DNA of 64,000 bases from Paracyclopina nana (Eukaryota; Arthropoda; Copepoda; Cyclopoida; Cyclopettidae): positions 1,198,001-1,262,000 of the forward strand of contig JAGUCH010000006.1 of assembly GCA_019096065.1 (NCBI GenBank), in the 5' to 3' direction. The notes below the pieces were generated by a model, which searched no databases, was not told the origin of the DNA, and worked only from the letters and a program-made list of their open reading frames with translations. This document shows, piece by piece, positions 12,701-23,627 of the stretch (position 1 is the stretch's first letter; every line of letters starts with the position of its first letter). A program made the position numbers and the translations under genes.

Positions 12701-13859
12701 CGGTGGTAAGGAATTTACAGCGAAGGTAAATGATGAATTGTTCTCGCTACTGCAAATTGATAAGAAGAAAACTAGCCCCAGACACCCCCAAACTAACGCC
12801 GCAGCTGAAGTAATTAACAAGCATATCATTAGCTATTTGCAGAAAACGCTAGATTTGGATTCGACGCTTGACTGGGAAGAAATGTTACCAGCATTGCAAC
12901 TGAGCTACAATGTGGGCGTTAGTAAAGCAACGAAAATGAGCCCGTTCTTCCTTCTGTTCGGGGTACACCCCAGGACCCCATACATGGACCCAAATGTGGT
13001 AGACCACAAGTATTACGGTGATAGCTACAAAGACGAAATTGGAAAACGTCTCCAAATTGCACGACGAGTGGCCGCTGAAAACAACATTCACTACAAGGAG
13101 TTGTACACTGCACAGCACAATGCCAAGGTAAAACAAGAAGATTTTAGGGAAGGTATGCTAGTGTGGCTACACAGACCTGAATTGCGCAAGATTAACCCTA
13201 AAATTAATTCACCTTGGGAAGGCATGTATGTTATTGTGAGTCTGCAAGATGAGAATGCGCTCATCCAACACATGCAGACAAAGAAAACAAGATATGTGCA
13301 CAAAGACAGGTTGCGAATTTGCAAATCCGCAGCCAACATGCCTGGGCCTACTCAGTCAAGCGCCTTGCCCGACGACCCAAAGCCAGACGTCGCAACTCGT
13401 GCAGAAGAAAATGAAACGCACGCCTCAGAAACAAAGTCTGGCTATATAAGGATTGAAGACGACGACATCACCATTCTTAACCCTCTGGCACCTCCGCCGC
13501 AGCCCATCCCGATCAAAACTGATACTGATCAAGAGTCTGCAACTGACCTCACTCGGCCTAACGTTAAAGAGGAACCACCAAGCCCAGAATCTGCTACTGA
13601 TAATCAACCTACAGGGCTGTTTCAGCGGTTACGGCAAGGTATTTCACCGTTATCTGATTTTGGTACCGAGCTAGGCAACCTGGTCGTCCCCCTCGACCCT
13701 GAAGTCCAACGCCAAGCCCGTTCCTATAAGAAGGCTACTGCTCCCACCGAACCACCCGCTACCACCCGTAGAGCTGCGGCTGCAAAGAATATCGAGATAC
13801 AAGATTCAGTTTTACCTTCCAGGCCAGTTGAATACAAGAAATACACGAAGAAGAAATGA
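9795..13859 (+). CDS. pol: Pol polyprotein of the LTR element
   Basis: This long ORF has the usual Ty3/gypsy order: aspartic protease (DTGAN, early), reverse transcriptase (YLDDIL), RNase H, a zinc-binding integrase N-domain and a DDE integrase core, then a low-complexity tail. It belongs to the element described above and looks whole. Its last bases overlap the start of env. Confidence 0.93.
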   Translation: MLLSYFTTMTVSRPVTNKRPFLTVTCHGANFNCLYDTGANISLLSRTAFRKIPIDKRPQKVLTASPLRATCASGTPLRILGLYQLPCDIKGKQTLCDFYVCDSLNVEGILGVDIIHAAGLHYDPISMAIHYKKTSPTAAVVHNDTFLPARSVATVRLLITDEERKRQPNFEGCFKLRNYEDSMVCADDCLLRTDDFGIATVKITNPGLEPATLKKGLKIGELVNIDLSDFVPFNDAFACVSSISTSGQPPRHDPMVKEYINKHARLDHLTPNERQNYLKLLLNNSDVISISEYDLGKCTLMKHKINLTNKNPVFNKQFPIPQKHLEHISESVDEWLKMGIIEPSDSEWNSSIFCVPRKLPDGQTGWRPVIDYRGLNAKTEPSSYRLPLISECIDDIGRSGTQLFSQLDLRNGFHQMQMDESSKHLTAFTIPGRGQFQYCRAPFGLCNMPLSFQRMMMKVFEHLTPKRVLLYLDDILVKGTDHKDMIAGLEECFARLRRANLKINLPKCSFGTTECTYLGFTLTPTGYQPNKRKLQAIEDAPPPTTVREIRQFLGLCNFFRSCIPRFSKHSHALSQLTCKDSSWRSGPLPPQALHSLQKLREFLFSVLLLASPKPEFDSLLLVDVSQGTVDNSLDGGLGAVLIEDQKNEPRVSSYASRSLLKHEKNYTPYLLELLACTWAIEHYAVYLTGTKFTLYSDHKPLEKLNKTHTRTLSRLQDLMIQHSFTVQYCPGDKNPADFCSRNVPEALRQINACVYGVSTEALEDLEVMKQLQNSDTVLSALIAKIKTNLTPSTPELKRVVNRYARHCELKDDILLITIGQLGRRVICAPAICQADIISAAHAAVGHKGVYKTCERIREQYFWPNMVADVEEYIGSCWKCDKSKLKSKHPNTPLNPLSQPRGPFERVHCDLFGPLRTSGRQKKFILVITDAFTKYAEFVALPDKTPETVSRGIFNRWISRYGSPCILVTDGGKEFTAKVNDELFSLLQIDKKKTSPRHPQTNAAAEVINKHIISYLQKTLDLDSTLDWEEMLPALQLSYNVGVSKATKMSPFFLLFGVHPRTPYMDPNVVDHKYYGDSYKDEIGKRLQIARRVAAENNIHYKELYTAQHNAKVKQEDFREGMLVWLHRPELRKINPKINSPWEGMYVIVSLQDENALIQHMQTKKTRYVHKDRLRICKSAANMPGPTQSSALPDDPKPDVATRAEENETHASETKSGYIRIEDDDITILNPLAPPPQPIPIKTDTDQESATDLTRPNVKEEPPSPESATDNQPTGLFQRLRQGISPLSDFGTELGNLVVPLDPEVQRQARSYKKATAPTEPPATTRRAAAAKNIEIQDSVLPSRPVEYKKYTKKK

Positions 13860-15619
13860 ACCTACACCTGTACTTTCTCACTCTGCAACTTGTAGCAGAC
13901 TTTGTGGCCACAGGGAGGGGATTGGCTGAAACGCAAAACCCCACAACTCAGCTGTTGTCAAAAACTTCCAATACAGACTGGTCCCACTATGGATTCCAAA
14001 GGGCTGGCAAAGCCATGGTCTCGGTCCATTATGGCCATATCTACATAAATGTCAATCTTCATAATCTCAAGGAATACTTTTCAGTTGCTCTGAACCTCCA
14101 GCTCCTCATCTCAAGCGCCGCCACTTCTAAAGCAAATGACTCAGTACTCCAAACTCTCAGAGATCTTGTCAATGAACGCACTCGCCGAATGGAATTGAAG
14201 TACAACGATGTCGTTAGCTTCTACACGCTTTATTCAGACAACAACCAGGGCCCCAGACAGAAACGGTTCCTTGGTGTCCTCCTAGCAGGCCTCGCTGGTC
14301 TGGGCATTGGATCAACCCTATTCGGATTACTTGACCAAGGAAAGATGGACAACCTTGCCAGAAACATCAACAAGCTGGGTTTCCGCCAAGACAAGATAAT
14401 ACACCTCCTTGGTAAGACTAATGAAAACGTCCGCTTAAACAGGGTAGACATTGCTAAACTAAAAGAAGCCTTGTCTGCTGTTTCCAACCTGGTAAGCAAG
14501 AACCAGCTAGAAATAGAAGTCACTGTTCTAGCCATGCAATCTGACCACATCCTTAGTCTGATTGAAAATAAGCTTGACTTGTATGTCGCTGCAGCAGCTG
14601 CCGGAGCCCGTCACAGACTTGCCCACGGCTTACTCTCTTACGAGGAGGCCTCCAGCTCCTTAAAAGTGGTCGCGAAGATGGCACGCAACAAGGGCTTACA
14701 GCCAATTGTTACTGACCCCCATTACCTATACCAGCTTGAGACCTCCATAATCTTTGATGTGGACGGATTTAACCTACTTGTACATGTGCCACTTACCAAT
14801 GAAGATCAGGTTTTGACACTCTATCGCTACTTGCCCTTCCCCATTGAAATCACGCCAGGCCTAACTGTAGAAGTTCATCCAGAACATGACATGTTGGCCT
14901 TACACGAAGAATCCGGATCGCACTTTGAGCTATCCCACACGGACATCTCTATGTGTGAAAAGGTGCACGACTACTATATCTGTCCCCATATATCCTATCT
15001 GGCCAAAAGAAATCAGCCTTCCTGCGTAATGTCCCTCTATCTTGCAGACCACAATCAAGCTTTAAAAACTTGTAAACTGGCGATACGGCAAGCTACCGAT
15101 TGCATCCTTCCATTTGGGAACAACGAGTTTTCTGCTTTTACTGAGGATCCAACTTATTACCAACTGACATGCAGCAATGGCACCACGAAAACTAGCCAAC
15201 TACACCACTTTCATCATTTCAAGTTAGAAGAGGGTTGCAATGTTGAGCTTCCACATTTCACGTTGTTTGGGGGCATAGAAATCAGAGTGGAGAAGACCAT
15301 GGAAACCTACAAATGGAATGTCCCAATTCTCCAGCTTGGTCACAATATGTCACCAGACGACATTCTGAAGACTCTAAACCAGATCAACTCCACTTTACCT
15401 CCAACTGACCCACATTCTCTGGCTTTCCTCAAAAGCCATTTTGAACCAGTCACAACTTGGAATGAGACGTTAATCATCATTGCCATCGTTGCTGTCATCT
15501 CCCTAGTTTTGGTTCTCCTGGTCTACTCCTACGCCTTCAAGAATTTCCGCGTAATGACTTTCTTCCGACAAACTAAAAATCAGGACCATGACCTAATTCC
15601 CAATAACGTCACCACCTAA
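13856..15619 (+). CDS. env: Env (F-type envelope) of the LTR element
   Basis: This is the third ORF of the element, beginning in the stop codon of pol (ATGA overlap). It has a hydrophobic leader, a basic cleavage-type motif followed by a glycine-rich hydrophobic segment, and a C-terminal membrane anchor. That layout matches F-type envelope proteins shared by baculoviruses and errantiviruses. In known errantiviruses env is expressed from a spliced message; a start-stop overlap with pol could instead allow reinitiation. It looks whole as read. Confidence 0.85.
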   Translation: MNLHLYFLTLQLVADFVATGRGLAETQNPTTQLLSKTSNTDWSHYGFQRAGKAMVSVHYGHIYINVNLHNLKEYFSVALNLQLLISSAATSKANDSVLQTLRDLVNERTRRMELKYNDVVSFYTLYSDNNQGPRQKRFLGVLLAGLAGLGIGSTLFGLLDQGKMDNLARNINKLGFRQDKIIHLLGKTNENVRLNRVDIAKLKEALSAVSNLVSKNQLEIEVTVLAMQSDHILSLIENKLDLYVAAAAAGARHRLAHGLLSYEEASSSLKVVAKMARNKGLQPIVTDPHYLYQLETSIIFDVDGFNLLVHVPLTNEDQVLTLYRYLPFPIEITPGLTVEVHPEHDMLALHEESGSHFELSHTDISMCEKVHDYYICPHISYLAKRNQPSCVMSLYLADHNQALKTCKLAIRQATDCILPFGNNEFSAFTEDPTYYQLTCSNGTTKTSQLHHFHHFKLEEGCNVELPHFTLFGGIEIRVEKTMETYKWNVPILQLGHNMSPDDILKTLNQINSTLPPTDPHSLAFLKSHFEPVTTWNETLIIIAIVAVISLVLVLLVYSYAFKNFRVMTFFRQTKNQDHDLIPNNVTT

Positions 15620-15641
15620 ATCTTTTTACCATGGGGAGGGA

Positions 15642-15868
15642 TATTGTACTTTTGACTTCCTGGCAATTACTCTTTTACGCAACTAACCCTTTTCCTGCTT
15701 CCGCCTAACAACACTCACTCTTATGATAGTGCCGTAACCTTGTGCGACAGATATATAAGCGCGAGTACTGCAATAAAGGAACAGATTTGATACTGACTTT
15801 GAGCTAGCAAGTTGTGCTCATTCCGGCTCGCCATAGTTGTAGGATCTTGGGAAGTCCAGGATACAATA
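15642..15868 (+). repeat. Right LTR of the retroelement
   Basis: This copy is identical to the left LTR and is preceded by the purine tract ggggaggga. It is followed by the AAGT target-site copy. Confidence 0.93.
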
Positions 15869-15872
15869 AAGT

Positions 15873-18308
15873 TGTCAGCCTTGGAAGTAAACAAAGAAAA
15901 CTTTTGGTCGGTGCCCTGAAAAACAATCCAAGACAATGCGACAAAAAAGGAAAGGCTACTTATTTAACGTGTAGAGTGTATATTTAGCCATGGATCGATG
16001 AAAAACACGGTACGGTGCTGACAGCTCAAACTGTTTTGGAATAATTCTTACCTATATTTGCTTTAGTCTTACAAGCACTTAGACTCAACAAGATAGGAGA
16101 ATACCAATGAAAAATGTAGGGTGCCTCTGACATTTTTGTACCTAAACACTTTATATCTAATGTTTTTCTCATTTTGCTACACATACATGTACTTGTAAGT
16201 GTAAAACAAGTAGGCACTCAAATATGAGGAATGCCACTCACATTCAGATGAAAAGTTTGATAAAAAAAAAGTTGCTGGCTTTAATGCATTCCTTGTATGG
16301 CCTGACGTACCGTTATATATGCCATATGTAATTAAAGGCTTCGAAATGCATTGCTGTCATGATGCATAATTATGAGAAGAGAATCTGACATTGTTGGCTC
16401 AATTAACATCAACGTGTAAGCTAGCATGGTGCACTCAAGTTTGAGAAAGGTGCCATTACAAATTACGTTGCAGTGTTGTTGATAGAAAGGCCTTTTGGGA
16501 TTTGCTCATCCTGTTTTATCATTGACATGGCAAAGGACCTAACCTTAAAGATTTACAAACCAAAGAATTATTATCAATTTTTTGAAAGCTTTTGTTTTAT
16601 GCCAAAATATCTTTCATTATGTCAGAAATTGTGATTGGTTAATTTTTTGGGAATTGTCTGGTAGCGCTTATTGCTCGCTGGCGCACAAGTTAAACCAGTT
16701 TAAATTTCCCGCATTTTTTTATGTTCTAGCGCAACTGCAGCGCCAACTAGGTGAGGACGAAAAAACTTACTATAGTTTCGTGATTGAATATGACTTTGTT
16801 CCGTCAGGATTGCTCGTTAAAGATAGCTCGGGTTACCAATACAGTTTTCAACTCAGTTTGGGCTAGGATTCTAGATATTCCTCCGCGACTTCGTAGCACT
16901 ACGCTGAGCCAATTCAGCCCGAATCTAAGTTGAGATTGAAACAAAAATATTCTCAGAGCCACTCTCAGCAGGAAAGCTTTGCGAGCTTTTAAAAACATCA
17001 AGCTAGTGAACTTTTTTCAGCTTAAGAGAGTCTCGTGTTTGTTTAGATCCTTCTCATAGTTTCTTGATGGGAAGAGCTCATCTATCTCGAGCTTGTGCGT
17101 CTGAGTGTCCTTCAGAAAACAAAGGCTGCGAGCGATATCCGCGGATGAGAAGAATTCAACAATGCACCTATTTATTTAATGGCGTGCTACTCCTAAAGTG
17201 GAAGTAGTCTAACAGTGCGCTGACATTTAACAAGGCCTGTGGTACTCGGCTCCAGTGGCCATTCTTCACAAAAGGACTATCAGATCCTGTTTCTAAAGGT
17301 TTTTTGTGTGTGCAGAAGCGAGCTAGCAAGCAACGAGCAGGCAATTATGGACAGAATGCAAAAAAACCTTGCCAACTCGACGGATTAAATGTTATGCACT
17401 AGACCTAACCTAGCTTTTTTTTGGTAAAAAAAGCAGCATGAAAATGGCTAAAAGTATAGCATTTCAGCCAAGGCCAAGGGCCAAAGATCTGGGGCCAGCC
17501 AAATCTGGTGTATTGTACATTTTCAATTAAGGCCAAGCCTTTTCCCTTCGCCGTCTAAGATGAAGAACAAAAAAGGGAGCCATTTTTTCTGGGGAAAATA
17601 ATGTGCAGTTTCCTCAGAGGAAATCTGGGATAATTATGATCAAAGGCCCTAACTGCTAGCTTGGCTAATTAGCTGACATGTCTTTATGAGTATTAGCAGC
17701 GCTAGCTGCAGTTGCTGTATAGCTGCCTAAATACTATTGTGTACCAAGTTGCACAAGAGTGCTATGGAAGTATTCAACTGTAGTTGTATTGCTTTCTGTT
17801 TATTTAGTTCAAGAATGCTTCAGACCTTAGCTGAACCTACCTCCAAAGCTTTCCTTGCGCCAGAAGCCTGAAATTCTAGATCCTAGTCTAGTATCCGCGA
17901 CTAATCTGAGAGATATCATATCATTTATTTTTTGGGAAAACTGTTTTCTTGACTTTGATGATCTTCCTTTTGTTTGGTTTAAAAGCTGATTTGGTAATTT
18001 TTCGAATTAAGAAGCCGAGAAGCTGGTCTTCTCCCTAAATAACCTAGGCAGGGATTCTTTGGTATGTGGTATTTGCGTAGCCGTTTCATTCACTCTGCTG
18101 TATGGAGAAAAGTCACACTTGAGTTGAATTCTACGAGCTGGAATTCAACAACTCGATGGTAATTTAAGGAAAATTCCATTTCAAGTTAGTACTTCCGTTA
18201 AGTAATCGTTTTAAAACGGTAAGAAGCTTTTTCAAAAGTGTAATTAGCAATTTTGTAGGCTACAATATGTTGAGACTGTCATGTCTGAAGTAAAATTATA
18301 GTTATTTA
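15873..18308. other. Intergenic, no gene supported
   Basis: The stretch has chance ORFs only. Near 18126-18150 there is a small hairpin (TTGAATTC repeated inverted as GAATTCAA). No RNA gene or transposon protein was recognised. Confidence 0.4.
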
Positions 18309-18491
18309 TTTCGAGCTGGGGCACGTAAAGTAGGGTCATTAAATAGCTGAGCGAGGATTTTAAAATGGGAAAACTCGAGTACAGCTTTACTAGCCCGAGC
18401 CTGCAAGGGCTGTAATTGTACGAGTGTTTTTCCATTTTAAAATCCGAGGTCAGCTATTTAATGACCCAATTTTACATGCCCCAGCTCGAAA
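18309..18491. repeat. Foldback (inverted-repeat) element, MITE-like
   Basis: Two arms of roughly 65-80 bp are near-perfect reverse complements. The left arm reads TTTCGAGCTGGGGCA ... GGGTCATTAAATAGCTGA ... GGATTTTAAAATGG; the right arm returns CCATTTTAAAATCC ... TCAGCTATTTAATGACCC ... TGCCCCAGCTCGAAA. The loop is about 35-45 bp. There is no coding capacity. A non-autonomous DNA transposon of the foldback or MITE kind is the likeliest origin. Transcribed, it would form a long hairpin. I found no clear target-site duplication by eye. Confidence 0.8.
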
Positions 18492-18678
18492 TTTACAATT
18501 TTATATTCTGTAATACGATTTTTGAGTGTTTTAATGAAGTTACCGGGCTGCCCCGTCCGGTCCCCTAGAAAAGGCTGCTCGGTTTTAAGTTGCTATGTGA
18601 ATAATACTGGCTCTCATGTGCTAGCATCCTGTGGTTTGGGAGCAATAAAATAGACTTTTAAAAACCACTTTTTTAGAG

Positions 18679-18767
18679 GTGCTCCTTTGGCACAATGGAT
18701 AGAGCGCTTGGCTCTTGATTTAGGAGTCTAGGGTTCAAACCCCAGTCATTCCTTACCTTTTTTTTTA
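18679..18767 (+). pseudogene. Degenerate tRNA-like unit 1
   Basis: The A-box-like TGGCACAATGG (18688-18698) and the B box GGTTCAAACC (from 18732) have normal tRNA spacing, and a T run (18758-18766) follows like a Pol III terminator. The T stem pairs partly. The acceptor stem does not pair and the anticodon arm has no clean 5+7+5 form. I read it as a tRNA pseudogene or tRNA-derived repeat, not a working tRNA. Confidence 0.5.
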
Positions 18768-18823
18768 TTTCTCTATTTTGCTTAAATTATGGTTAAGTCT
18801 TATACATAGCATCCAATTTTCAT

Positions 18824-18908
18824 GACGTTTCCATAGCTCAGTGGTTAGAGTATTGGATTGCTGAACCAACAGTCTGAGGTTCAAATCTAGGATTATCCTC
18901 TTTTTTTT
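18824..18908 (+). pseudogene. Degenerate tRNA-like unit 2
   Basis: The A box TAGCTCAGTGG (18834-18844) and B box GGTTCAAATC (18878-18887) match the consensus, and a T8 run follows at 18901. The anticodon stem TTGG/CCAA holds loop TTGCTGA, which would read GCT (Ser). There is no long variable arm as Ser tRNAs need, and neither the acceptor nor the T stem pairs. It lies 146 bp downstream of unit 1 in the same orientation. It is probably a pseudogene or a SINE head. Confidence 0.5.
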
Positions 18909-18911
18909 CTA

Positions 18912-21900
18912 ATTTCTTTAGAATTTGGAGTATTTTCATGGAATATGAAATACCTTAAATTACTTAAAATCCCTCAAATTTGATTCCAGGGCCATTAAGT
19001 ATTTAATATCCCCCAAATTGCTAAGAAAGAACTGTGATATAACAGAGCTGAGTCGGATCGGTAAACTGAATTATAACACGAGGAAATCGTATTACAGCAT
19101 ATAAAAAAATAAAAAATGTGGCTAATTATAATTACAATAGGTGTACACAAATGTAAGAGTTTTGTTGAAGTGATAATTTTAGCTTTTGAATAAAAATAGT
19201 TTTATATGGAATTTTCAAAAATTGGAAAAGAACTTCATGTTCTTCTACTCTGGCATAGTAGGTGTATCGTGCTGTTTTTAGCTGTTGCCGTCAAGCTTGC
19301 TGAAAACTTCCCATTCCACGAAATTCAATTTTAGAAGGGTTTGTAAAGGCTTCTTTTTTCATAACCCAGCAAGGATTAACATCCATTTCGGATATGTATT
19401 TTGTAAAAACGCGAGCGCGTGACTTTTCACATATAATGCATGAAAAGAGTTGGCGCACGAGTCGCGTTATCGAGTTCCTAGCTCAAGTCGAAAACGATTT
19501 TTTGGCAAAAGAAAAGGAAAAAACTCCTTTACTGTTTCTTTTGTGTAGCCAACAATAGTAAATAATGGTGCGGTCTGAAGCCAATGAAAAACGAAAAAAA
19601 ATCTTTTTTGAAAGGTTCTTCAAAAGATTTTGCATAAGCCTTTGGTCCCTCCTATTCCTCTTTATAAGTTTTAATTTCTTTTCACTTACTGAAATAGACT
19701 CTACTAGAAAAAGAACAACATAAGTTGTGCAACATTTAACTTGCAAATCATACGTCAGATGCAATTTTACAAAAATGGCTTTCTGAGCTCGCTCTCAGTA
19801 TTTATATCTTGACTAGCTTCTCTTTGTTTCCAAAATAGTATTTTACGTAAGACTTTGAATCCATTTTTCGCCAATGAAGAATTCCCTTACGCAATAGCAG
19901 TTCTCTAAGCTTATGAAGGAGCAGTTTTCACATGCTGTTCTATATGCTTTATCTGCTTTTTGATGTTGCTCCAGGTAAATCGAAAAAAATGCGGCTTCTT
20001 TCAACGACTGTAGGGCGATCCCATATTCGAATTTTTAGTCAAGTTACCTTGCTTAAACAGCAACCTTACTTGATCAGTTAAGTTCAGCTTGTTCTAGCCA
20101 AGTTCGGTTCGTTTTAGCCTAAATTTCTCCATGCTTTTTCTAAAGACTGGTCAGCGAATTGACAGGGAAAAAGTTGAGCTGGAAGGCGTTGCAAAAACGC
20201 ATTAATTTTTTTCAAAAAGAAAAACCTTCATCAAAATGAAATCTTTTCAAAGGCAGATGAGAACTCGAATTTTTTGAAGTTTTCCCCTTTTTCTTATCGC
20301 CCCTTTGCCCTGACAGAACAATGTTGTCTCAAGTTGTCTTTACCAGTCCTGAGCTTTTGACCTTTTTTATTGCCTAATTAGTTACAAACAAAGAAAAAAA
20401 CTAGGTCACTTTGTGCCTTCAAAAATGGGAAGCTTGGTAATCTTTTGCTATATCACCTTTGCATTTACTTTAGAATTGTCACAAGACAGATACCTCCTGT
20501 TGGGCCTTAAACGTATTGACCCGTTTCATTACATCTTCCACTCATTTCCCTGTACTACAGACGGATTAACGCGTGCCCGCAAGACTCAGACGGTGTTGAC
20601 CAGTCTTTAAGAAAAGGAATGGAGAGGTTTATTTTAGCCATGTTCAGTTGACCGCTGAGCTGACACGCCAATGCGTTGTACATCAGCAGCTGATGAGCAA
20701 AGTTAGCTTTTCTCAATTAAGCGAGCTTCAGTTACTACGCATATGAGAACACTTTTTTCAGCTAAGTTCAGTTTGGCAACTGAACTTAGATTTCCTTATT
20801 CCAGACCAGAACCAAAAATTGCTCTTTCTTGCTTGGCAAGTAGCTCAAAAGATGGAAGTGCGCTATTCTTAGTAATTTTTCTATTTTTGTCTGCCATGTT
20901 GAGAAGCTCAGCATGGTTAGTTGAGGCTGTATAGTAGATGCACTTCTTCCACCGGTTTACACTTGGGTAATTAGCTGCAGGGGGAAACTGAGATTTCAAA
21001 GACCAGCTCATATTTTACGCAATGCATTTATGTTGTTGCTTGTAAAACTGCAAAATTGTTCAGTCATCACTTGTGAATTAACACAATTAGTTCGATTTGG
21101 CTGAGAGCCACTGAAAAAGTCAATAGCAGCTTGTCATGCTTCTTTCACTATTACTTTGGAAGTCCTGTGTGACAAAAGGGCTTTCTCCCCATACACGTCA
21201 AGGCACTATATACACTCTCATCAAACACATGCCAACATTATTTGTAAACCTCATGCTTTTTCCCCCTAGTTAATTAATTTTTGTCTGACATTGGCCCCAG
21301 GAAAATTGCCATAAATTACAAAAAGGCAACTGAATGCTGGGAAAACGCTCAAAAGAGAATGTACCAATGCTCTTCTTTACCCTATCGATATTCAGACCCA
21401 ATACGTACGTTGTTTGCCCATAGCAACCCATTGACTTCTTGATCGAATAATGCATTCTCAATTTTTTGTGCGTATTGCATAATTCTGCTGATGCAGTATG
21501 CGGTACATCATCATCTTTTTACGAATGACAGCAGCATTTGGAGAAAAGTCCTTTTATGCACTGCATGAGGTCGACCTCGAAAAGCGTCGATTTCAAAAGT
21601 GTAAGGCTCATGCTCAAGTGTTTGCGTTTCTCCAGTTCACACACTTGTCTCTCACTCCAAAAAGTGAGGAGAAAGCCCTGTTATGCGCTGCTAGTGTACC
21701 ATTAAGTTAAAGACACATATAATGCAATTACGGTGATGCGCTATATGGCTGGCAGCAATTGCTTGAAAGTTCCGGTATGTGTCATCAACAACAGTTGTTC
21801 GTTACCACAGTATATATTGTGTATACCATTGAGGCCGCGCGTGAATAACGCGAGGCCGATGGAGAATATTGCAACAACGCCGCGCGAGAGCTTTCGTCGC

Positions 21901-21987
21901 TCTTACTTCGACGGCGACTTCCCAGGGCCTTCTTCAGTGTAGACAACGAGCTCAACTGGGAAGCATTTCAAATCGTCCAAACCATAG
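18912..21987. other. Mostly empty intergenic; 5' UTR of next gene at right end
   Basis: No coding exon is supported. A CpG-rich patch at about 21.83-21.93 kb is followed by a strong donor (ATAG|gtaagg, intron from 21988). The patch to 21987 is therefore a plausible non-coding first exon for the gene starting at 22126. Confidence 0.35.
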
Positions 21988-22118
21988 GTAAGGTAGATGG
22001 TGAAAGCCTGCATGCAGCCAAAGTTGACGAAAAAGTAGCTTTGAGGATTGAAGCTCTTTATCTGTCCAAACCAGAGGCCAAGAAAAGTTTCGAGTTGAAC
22101 CAACAACTTTCGTTTCAG
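21988..22118 (+). other. Probable 5' UTR intron of the 198-aa gene
   Basis: The donor AG|GTAAGG at 21988 and the acceptor ctttcgtttcag ending at 22118 enclose 131 bp. The start codon lies 7 nt further on. The enclosed DNA has an open frame of unclear meaning. Confidence 0.45.
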
Positions 22119-22125
22119 GATTTCA

Positions 22126-23627
22126 ATGCACGGCCTCGCACCTTCCAGTCACGACCACGGGGCTTCATTAGACGCGGCCTCAGTTGGCCTCCACGCAGAC
22201 AAAACTCAACAACAGCCTCACCTTATACACAGCCTCGTTGAGGCCATTCGGGATCACATATCGCTGGACCCCGAGGCCAAAATGCCGACAGCCTCCAATC
22301 TCGCAGAATTGAAAAGTCGACTTTGTCATCGAGAGGGGTAAGAGCTTTATATTTCTACTGCTATATGGTTATTGAAGTTCGTGCGTGCGTGCGCGAGGGC
22401 TAAATACACCTTTTTTATTGATCAAACTTCCTCAGTGACAAAGATTATAAAAATCTGGGCAAAGTACTACAGTTTTGCCGATGGGTCCTAAACCTTATTA
22501 GCTTGATTTTGTTAAAATGGATACTTATCAAATATAATCATGTGCAATCATTGCAGACCTTGTACTGCATTTGTCACCCATGAGATATGAGGTTGTATTA
22601 TAAATTGGAAAGCATCGCGTACTATATAAAAAGATACCTACCTATGTACTCTTGGGTCATTCGCCTAGAAAGCTCCCTTGGTAGTAAGTCTTCTGCAGGA
22701 AATTTCGTATTAGCTCATCAATCTAGATTAAGAAAGCCGGCCAGCTATGAAGCTGCCTCAGTAATTTAGCTATGTAGCCGCGTGAAAAATGGAACTGACC
22801 GGCGCGAGAGAGCACACGTTTCGCTTTTGTTGGCACTAAATGAAGACGTATCGCATGCAGGACACGAGGCCAGATCAAATTAGGACTCAAACTAACTTTG
22901 GGATAGCTTTCTAGCCACGCGTGGCCTCCTCCCTTGGGACCGGAGTGAAAGCCAATCCTACTCGTACTACCTAAATGTGTATAGCATTAATAATATGACC
23001 GTGTTTGTGTGTGCCTTTGACACATATAACACTGTATGAACAAATAGTACTATATAGCTCCCTTACCAGTGGCCTATTACACTTTTTACGTTATAGTGAA
23101 AGCTACAAAGCACAATAACCTTAAGCGGAGAAAAACTATGAAGTATGCTATACAGTGCTAAACTGATTATATGCGCTTCTTCCAGATTGAATCAAGAGCA
23201 ATGCGAGAAGGCCTTGCTACCAACTTTGGAGCATGCTTCACTTGTCCACTCCCACATTCACCACATGACAGATCAATCCGATGAGGCTTTCGTCCAAACC
23301 AGAAATGCTATCGTCTACATATCCGTGAGTTTTCTACATTGTAGCTGGCTGTATCGTACTCATGATAAATTGCGTTTTCAGCTCGTCGTTGTGGTTTACG
23401 TGATAGTGGTGCTTTGGCTGGTTTCGGCCAACTTCCGATCCTCTCTGTCGAGTATGGCAGGTCAGAGCCGAAACGTTTTGGGCCACATGGTGGGCCCGTT
23501 TCCCAGCATGAGGGATGACGGGGAGCTCGAGTCCCTCATCGTTGTGCGAGATCGGGGAGACAAAAAGGACAAAAAGCCGCACTGCTCCACGGAGCTCGAT
23601 CACGAGGACGATGGAGACTACGTCTAG
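22126..23627 (+). CDS. Orphan single-pass membrane protein, 198 aa
   Basis: I do not recognise this gene. Three exons (22126-22337, 23186-23324, 23382-23627) join with GT-AG junctions in correct phase to 198 residues. The start is the first ATG after an in-frame stop and lies 7 nt past the acceptor tttcag. Residues 1-110 are polar, with a His-rich patch (HSHIHH). One transmembrane helix (about 112-134, VYISLVVVVYVIVVLWLVSA) follows. The last 65 residues are charged, ending in an acidic HEDDGDYV tail. There is no signal peptide, so an N-out type III or C-out topology is open. The size and layout recall small channel-accessory proteins, but I see no diagnostic motif. Coding status rests on splice closure and composition. 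Confidence 0.6.

Larger units (their letters stand above)
7824..15868 (+). mobile_element. Env-bearing Ty3/gypsy LTR retroelement (errantivirus-like)
   Basis: This is a full-length LTR element with two 227-bp LTRs, a gag-like region, a protease-RT-RNaseH-integrase pol ORF and a third env ORF. The LTR ends form a 7-bp inverted repeat (TATTGTA...TACAATA). The element is flanked by a 4-bp target duplication, AAGT, at 7820-7823 and 15869-15872. The two LTRs read as identical, so the insertion is recent. A purine-rich tract lies just before the right LTR. Pol and env look open; the gag region looks broken, with about one break. The order gag-pol-env with an envelope related to baculovirus F proteins is that of insect errantiviruses. 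I treat it as a young genomic fossil and make no claim that it is active. Confidence 0.93.

Noticed and set aside
18679-18908. Two functional tRNA genes
   Set aside because: A and B boxes are good but acceptor stems do not pair and the anticodon arms are irregular.
21847-22241. Long open plus-strand frame with a protein-like stretch (VALRIEALYLSKPEAKKSFE)
   Set aside because: It has no ATG, and it crosses a strong donor and acceptor that better define a 5' UTR intron of the downstream gene.
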